DNA of 64,000 nucleotides from Pseudomonadota bacterium (lineage in GTDB: Bacteria > Pseudomonadota > Alphaproteobacteria > Rhizobiales > Rhizobiaceae), in the NCBI GenBank assembly GCA_023457435.1, contig JAEWLS010000038.1:62001-126000 (forward strand), written 5' to 3'. Under the pieces are notes generated by a model that was not told the DNA's origin, ran no database searches, and saw nothing but the letters and a program-made list of their open reading frames with translations. Shown here in pieces: positions 59,647 to 64,000 of this stretch (position 1 is its first letter; the number at the start of each line of letters is the position of its first letter). Position numbers and translations under genes: made by a program.

Positions 59647-61035
59647 CTACTTTGCTGAGCGCATAGCCCTGAAGCTGATACCGCCGGCTATCCCTGCGAT
59701 CAAGGTTGACACCCCGAAGGTCAGGGTCATTCCGGCTGCCCGACCAGGTGGCAGACCAAGCAGTTCTATTCCCTGTGAACCGATGTAAAATATCGCACCC
59801 ATTGCGGAAGCGCCGGTGATCAACCCGAGGTTGCGGGCCAACCCCAATAGCCCCGACGTAAGTCCCCTTCGATCTGACGGAACATCAGACATGGCTGCGG
59901 TGGTATTGGCCGCCTGAAACAGCGCATAGCCGACCGTGAGGACGATGAGGCTGCCGGCATAGCCGCCAGTGCCGAAGAGACCCGGAAGCACCGTCATGAG
60001 CGCCGCGCCAGTGACGATGATGGCCAACCCGGTCATAGTCGTCCTCGCGCTGCCGTGTCTATCCACGAGGCGTCCCGCCGGAAGCCCGGACAGAGCAGCA
60101 ACGGTCGGTCCGAGCGACATCACCAGCCCCGTCTGCACCGGCGCCAGTCCGAGCGTTTCGGTTAAATAGAATGGGCCCACCACCAGAGTAGCCATCATGA
60201 TCGTCGAGACCAGTCCCAACGAAATCAGGCCGGTGGCCAACCTGCGCTCCATGAGCCGGTCGATGTCGATGAGCGGCGAGGCCGCGCGACGTTCGACGTA
60301 GATGAAGCCCGTGAAGCCGACTATCGCAAGTGCGGCGATCCCTGCGTTCAACAGGCCCGGCTGATCACTGTCCACCGTCGTGGAGAGCGCGAAGGCAGCA
60401 AGTGACGCTGCCAGCAGCAGCATTCCAGGAAGGTTAATTTTGCCCGGCGCCTGAGTTTGTGCAGGCTCTTGCGGGAGGCTCCGCACGCTGATCAGGAATG
60501 TCGCCAGTCCAGCCACAGCGACTGCCACGAAGACAGACGGCCAGCCGCCCCATCCCAGAAGCACTCCGCCGAGCGACGGCCCGAGCGCGGTTCCCACAGC
60601 AGAGACGGTGCCGAGCAGCCCCATTACGCTGCCCGTCCGCTCCTTCGGCACCAGGTCACTCACAGATGCGATGGCAAGCGCCATCATGGTCGCTGCGCCG
60701 GCGCCCTGTACGGCGCGCGTCGCAATCAGGAATTCGAGGTTGGGTGCCACGGCTGCTCCGGCCGAGGCCAGAGTGAAGACGGCGATTCCGGCCAGGAGCA
60801 GCTTCCGTCGTCCGAGCAGGTCGCCCAGGCGCCCGACGCCCACGATCAGGGTGGTAACTCCCAGCAGGTATGCGAGCACCACCCACTGTACTCGGCCGAG
60901 CGACGCGTCGAAGACGGTCGCCAGCGCTGGCAGGGCGACGTTGGCGATGGTTGTTCCCAGCGAGGGAAGCAGCATCGCCAGCGCGAGCGGGACGAGCGAC
61001 AGGGACTGTCGCGTTGCAGGCAACTGAAAGGTCAT
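59647..61035 (-). CDS. MFS drug-exporter-like transporter (DHA2 type)
   Basis: 462 residues with 12-14 membrane helices. LPSLGTTIANVALPALATVF, the motif-A loop GRLGDLLGRRKLLLAGIAVF and ARAVQGAGAATMMALAIA-type helix 4-5 sequence (here TRAVQGAGAATMMALAIASV) are standard for DHA2 exporters. The start at 61035 (MTFQLPATRQ) overlaps the preceding DUF2798 gene as ATGA. The LysR regulator is divergent and likely controls it. Confidence 0.9.
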   Translation of the reverse strand: MTFQLPATRQSLSLVPLALAMLLPSLGTTIANVALPALATVFDASLGRVQWVVLAYLLGVTTLIVGVGRLGDLLGRRKLLLAGIAVFTLASAGAAVAPNLEFLIATRAVQGAGAATMMALAIASVSDLVPKERTGSVMGLLGTVSAVGTALGPSLGGVLLGWGGWPSVFVAVAVAGLATFLISVRSLPQEPAQTQAPGKINLPGMLLLAASLAAFALSTTVDSDQPGLLNAGIAALAIVGFTGFIYVERRAASPLIDIDRLMERRLATGLISLGLVSTIMMATLVVGPFYLTETLGLAPVQTGLVMSLGPTVAALSGLPAGRLVDRHGSARTTMTGLAIIVTGAALMTVLPGLFGTGGYAGSLIVLTVGYALFQAANTTAAMSDVPSDRRGLTSGLLGLARNLGLITGASAMGAIFYIGSQGIELLGLPPGRAAGMTLTFGVSTLIAGIAGGISFRAMRSAK

Positions 61036-61277
61036 GACGAGCGGGCCCCCGAAGTCGGAACCCTCACCAGAATTCCAACGAAGCGACGGGCTATCGGCGC
61101 GACCACAAGCACTGTCGGAAAGGCAATGAGCCACGACGGCAGCCATACGGCGATCCAGAGGTCGAGGAGGTCGTCGACCAGGCCCGCATTGCGGACTGTT
61201 GCGACGCCTGAAACGACCAGGGACATCAGGCAGGAGAGCAGGAAACCGAACAAGGCTGGAGCAAAACGAGGCGGCAC
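61032..61277 (-). CDS. DUF2798-family small membrane protein
   Basis: 81 residues with two membrane helices (FGFLLSCLMSLVVSGVATV and LWIAVWLPSWLIAFPTVLVV) and the typical ending VVAPIARRFVGILV. I start with GTG at 61277, seven bases after AGGAG; a TTG at 61304 is an alternative. It is translationally coupled to the MFS exporter (ATGA). Such proteins often lie next to LysR-controlled exporter genes; function unknown. Confidence 0.82.
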   Translation of the reverse strand: MPPRFAPALFGFLLSCLMSLVVSGVATVRNAGLVDDLLDLWIAVWLPSWLIAFPTVLVVAPIARRFVGILVRVPTSGARSS

Positions 61278-61390
61278 GGGAATACTCCTGTTGGTGCTTC
61301 CCAATCAGCTATGCCTGTCGTCAGAATTGCAGAAGACGCACGCTCTGCACTATGTTCGTGCACGCGACGCCACGTGTCGGGGAGGTGCTC

Positions 61391-62287
61391 GTGCCGGACT
61401 TCAACCTGCTGGTGACGCTCGACGTGCTGCTTTCGGAAGGAAGCGTGGCGGGCGCGGCGCGGCGGCTGCGGCTTAGCCCGTCTGCCATGAGCCGTGCGCT
61501 GTCGCGCCTGCGCGAGGTCACAGGAGACCCGTTGTTGGTTCGCGCCGGACGAAACCTCGTGCCAACGCCGCGCGCGCTCGAACTGCGCTCGCAGGTGGGT
61601 GCGCTCGTCGACGGCGCCAATGCCGTGCTGCGCCCGGCAGAGAAACTGGACCTTTCCAGCCTGAACCGCCGCTTCACCTTGCGGACCAGCGAAGGATTCG
61701 TGGAGACGTTCGGGCCGGCGCTGCTCGAGCGCCTCCGTGCGGAAGCTCCACGTGTCCTCCTGCAGTTCGTCGCCAAACCCGACAAGGCCAGCGCCCCGCT
61801 TCGCGATGGCGAGGTGGACATCGAGACGGGTGTCATCGACGCGACGACGGCACCGGAGATGCGCGCGCTGCCATTGTTCGAGGATCGGTGGATCGGCGTG
61901 GTCGGGGAAGGACACCCGTTGGCGGCGGAAGAAGTGACTGTGGAGCGCTACGCCGAAGCGGAGCATGTCCAGGTGCTGCGTCCCGGTCTTCACAGCGCCG
62001 ACATCGACAACGCGATGCGCGACGCAGGCCTCGAGCGGCGCAGTGCGATGATCGTGCACGGCTTCTCGGCAGCACTTGCCCTGGCGCGGCAGACGGACCT
62101 AGTCGCCACGGTTCCCGAACGGCACACCGGCGGTTTGCGACGCGGCTTGCGGCCCTTTCCGCTGCCGCTGACAACGCCGCGCTTCACGCTGTCGATGCTC
62201 TGGCATCCACGCATGGACGGCGACCTGGCGCACCGATGGCTGCGCGGTCACATCCGCCGCGTCTGCGCGGGGGCGCAACAGACATAG
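61391..62287 (+). CDS. LysR-family transcriptional regulator
   Basis: 298 residues. The helix-turn-helix is LLSEGSVAGAARRLRLSPSA followed by MSRALSRLREVTGDPLLVRA, and a periplasmic-binding-like effector domain follows (from about 90). I start with GTG at 61391 (MPDFNLLVTLDVLL) because GGGGAGG lies five bases upstream; an ATG at 61352 has no such site. It is divergent from the DUF2798-MFS operon across 113 bases. It may also act on the DUF4386 gene downstream. Confidence 0.9.
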   Translation: MPDFNLLVTLDVLLSEGSVAGAARRLRLSPSAMSRALSRLREVTGDPLLVRAGRNLVPTPRALELRSQVGALVDGANAVLRPAEKLDLSSLNRRFTLRTSEGFVETFGPALLERLRAEAPRVLLQFVAKPDKASAPLRDGEVDIETGVIDATTAPEMRALPLFEDRWIGVVGEGHPLAAEEVTVERYAEAEHVQVLRPGLHSADIDNAMRDAGLERRSAMIVHGFSAALALARQTDLVATVPERHTGGLRRGLRPFPLPLTTPRFTLSMLWHPRMDGDLAHRWLRGHIRRVCAGAQQT

Positions 62288-62401
62288 CCCAGATGACATG
62301 GCGTTGCGTGCACGAAGGAAGTGCAAACGCTGCGCGTTCCGCTCATCTCGCTGACCGGATTAGGTGGCCTGGTTCAACCACCAACCGATCAGGGGGACTA
62401 G

Positions 62402-63172
62402 ATGACTACCATCTCTATGTCGGCCCATGCCGATCTCGATCCCACCTCTTTCACGCATGCCAAAGATGACGCGCAGCACGATGCCCAGCTGCTCGGGCGC
62501 CTGACGGGACTGATGTTCATCGTAACTTTCACGACGGCAATCCCGCCGGTCGTGACGTTCTATGTGCCAGCGCTGTCCGATCCGAACTTCGTGCTGGGCG
62601 GCGGCTTCGACCGGAACGTCTCATGGGGCGCGCTTCTCGAGCTTGTGCTCATCCTTGCGAACGTCGCGGCGGGCATCGCGCTCTATCCCGTGCTGAAGCG
62701 GCGCTTCCCCGTCCTCAGCCTCGGCTTCCTCTCGGCCCGGCTGATCGAGAGCGCCTTCATCGCCATGGGCATCGTCGCCCTGATGGCGCTCAACACGCTG
62801 CGGATGGAGGCCGGCGATGCAGACCCGGCCTCGCTGATGGCGGTCGGCAACGCCCTGGTCGCCGTCCACGACTGGACGTTCCGCATAGGCCCCGGGATCG
62901 TCGTCGGCATCGGCAACGGCTTGATTTTGGGCTACATGATGTGGAGAACCCGGCTCGTTCCGCGCTACATGTCGGTCCTCGGCCTGATCGGCGGTCCCGC
63001 CTTGCTGGCCGCGGGCACGGCGATCCTGTTCGGCGCGATCGATAACGGCTCGACGCCGCAGGTGCTGGCCACCGCGCCGGAGTTCGTGTGGGAACTGTCC
63101 CTTGGCGTCTGGCTGCTGGTGCGGGGTTTCGATGCCTCGGCACTGGCCGCCCTCGACGCCCGGCAGGCGTGA
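62402..63172 (+). CDS. DUF4386-family membrane protein
   Basis: 256 residues with about six membrane helices. LLGRLTGLMFIVTFTTAIPP, NVAAGIALYPVLKRRFPVLS, GFLSARLIESAFIAMGIVAL and WRTRLVPRYMSVLGLIGGPA are characteristic of DUF4386. GGGGGACTAG precedes the ATG. Just upstream, GTTGCGTGCAC and GTGCAAACGC (62303-62331) form an imperfect inverted repeat that could bind the LysR protein. Function unknown. Confidence 0.83.
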   Translation: MTTISMSAHADLDPTSFTHAKDDAQHDAQLLGRLTGLMFIVTFTTAIPPVVTFYVPALSDPNFVLGGGFDRNVSWGALLELVLILANVAAGIALYPVLKRRFPVLSLGFLSARLIESAFIAMGIVALMALNTLRMEAGDADPASLMAVGNALVAVHDWTFRIGPGIVVGIGNGLILGYMMWRTRLVPRYMSVLGLIGGPALLAAGTAILFGAIDNGSTPQVLATAPEFVWELSLGVWLLVRGFDASALAALDARQA

Positions 63173-63316
63173 TGATCGGCCAGCGACATCGCTGAAGCGA
63201 CGGCACGTGATGTCGCGTTCCGAATGGTAGCGGGACATCACCGGTCGCACGTCTGGAAAGGGAGGCCTTGCACTCCCTTTCGCCCTTACCTCCCCGATCG
63301 CAAACCGGAAGCCACC

Positions 63317-63823
63317 ATGACCTCCTTCGTCAACGCCGTCGCAGCTATTGTCACCCACACGCCGATCTGGGTATGGCCGCTCTACGCCCTGCTTCTATTC
63401 CTGGGGCTCCAGCGCACCCGCGACAGCGTCGTCCCGCTCTGGCGGATGCTGATCCTCCCCGCCGTCGCGTCACTGCTTTTGATTCTGAGTTTCGTCTCTG
63501 CGGCACCAGGCGCCTTACCCGCCATGCTCCTTGGCCTCGTCGCAGGCGGCGCTGCCGGCTGGCATCTCGAAGACGGGCGCGCTTCGCTTCGCTTGCCGAA
63601 TGGCCGCATCTGGTTACGGGGCGAGTGGCTGTCTTTCGCGCAGCTCGTGGCGGTCTTGCTCTTCCGCTACGCCGCCGCCGTCGTCACCGCTATGAATCCT
63701 GGACTCGGCGCAACACCGGCTCGGCAGCTCGGCACCGCTTTCACCTCCGTCATTTTGTCTGCCATGTTCCTCGGCCGAGCCGCCGCGCGCCTCCGGAACT
63801 ATTCTGTGGCTTGGATTGCTTGA
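63317..63823 (+). CDS. DUF6622-like membrane protein
   Basis: 168 residues with about five membrane helices. The start MTSFVNAVAAIVTHTPIWVW and LLLFLGLQRTRDSVVPLWRM match a small integral-membrane family (DUF6622) as I remember it. I use the ATG at 63317; GGAAG lies eight bases upstream. It is on the same strand as the DUF4386 gene, 144 bases later. Function unknown. Confidence 0.72.
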   Translation: MTSFVNAVAAIVTHTPIWVWPLYALLLFLGLQRTRDSVVPLWRMLILPAVASLLLILSFVSAAPGALPAMLLGLVAGGAAGWHLEDGRASLRLPNGRIWLRGEWLSFAQLVAVLLFRYAAAVVTAMNPGLGATPARQLGTAFTSVILSAMFLGRAAARLRNYSVAWIA

Positions 63824-64000
63824 TCTTAGCTGTCAGTGGTGGTCCGCTACGATCGGTGATGCGATCGTCGGCGTAGCGCCGCTGACGGCGGTTTCGACGC
63901 TCGTGGCACGGTTTCCCTTCGGTGGTCTTGCACCCTCGTATGCAAGGTCAGCTTTCCCGCTCTGGCGGCCAGAAGCGGACAGTCCGCTGCCGGCACCGAA
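63824..64000. other. Noncoding tail of the window
   Basis: No supported gene. AAGCGGACAGTCCGCT near 63974 contains a GCGGAC-A-GTCCGC palindrome, similar in form to GGAC-N-GTCC motifs near 44983 and 51043. The stretch runs off the window. Confidence 0.4.

Noticed and set aside
1..64000. CRISPR arrays, tRNA or rRNA genes, complete insertion sequences
   Set aside because: No regularly spaced repeats, no cloverleaf-like sequence and no intact transposase were found by eye; only a recombinase fragment is present.

Overview
The window looks like chromosomal DNA of a denitrification-capable alphaproteobacterium, most likely Rhizobiales (Phyllobacteriaceae, near Mesorhizobium or Aminobacter). The grounds are GC-rich coding, frequent GTG/TTG starts, many FCD-type GntR regulators next to solute-binding-protein transporters, the ehu/eut/doe ectoine genes, a nirK-pseudoazurin-NnrR group and a fixNOQP-type oxidase cluster. 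No rRNA, tRNA or CRISPR array was seen. This placement is inference from gene content.

Layout. 1-6.9 kb: a partial unknown gene, a class IV aminotransferase-fold protein that lacks the catalytic lysine, a GntR regulator and a tripartite tricarboxylate transporter operon (tctC-amidohydrolase-tctB-tctA). The aminotransferase and tctC promoters carry nearly identical promoter/operator elements, so these genes probably form one regulon. 6.9-17.7 kb: a low-oxygen/NO region with nirK, pseudoazurin, NnrR, a DUF1858 protein, a truncated hemoglobin, ccoNOQP, two membrane proteins of unknown role, ccoI, ccoS and another small membrane protein. Two NnrR-type boxes (TTG-N8-CAA) sit in the divergent promoter regions. 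18-25.4 kb: a winged-helix/TPR regulator, a CidA/CidB pair (cidA frameshifted and preceded by a hairpin that covers its ribosome binding site), and a large PAS/GGDEF/GAF/EAL protein.

25.6-37.5 kb: an ectoine/hydroxyectoine uptake and degradation locus. On the minus strand it runs ehuB-ehuC-ehuD-ehuA-eutB-eutC-doeX-doeC-doeD. Divergently it has doeA, an ArgE-type M20 deacetylase where doeB/eutE is expected, and a GntR regulator. Palindromic GntR-type operators lie between the two arms. 37.9-44.8 kb: a sugar-acid locus (SMP-30-like lactonase, RraA-like aldolase, IlvD/Edd dehydratase) divergent from a TRAP transporter and its GntR regulator, with one palindromic operator in the shared promoter region.

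45.4-64 kb is a patchwork with decay. It holds an APH-fold kinase, a TetR pseudogene, cysG and a nasA that has lost its N-terminal Fe-S domain, an EamA transporter, a wrecked GAF-GGDEF-EAL gene, a dehydrogenase plus ABC importer operon, remnants of a RidA-like gene and of a tyrosine recombinase lying end to end, a SHOCT-like membrane protein, an MFS exporter with a DUF2798 protein and divergent LysR regulator, and DUF4386 and DUF6622-like membrane proteins. The intergenic stretches here contain imperfect hairpin repeats.

Start sites were chosen by eye from Shine-Dalgarno spacing. Family assignments rest on recognised motifs, not on database searches. Frameshifts could be real or assembly errors.
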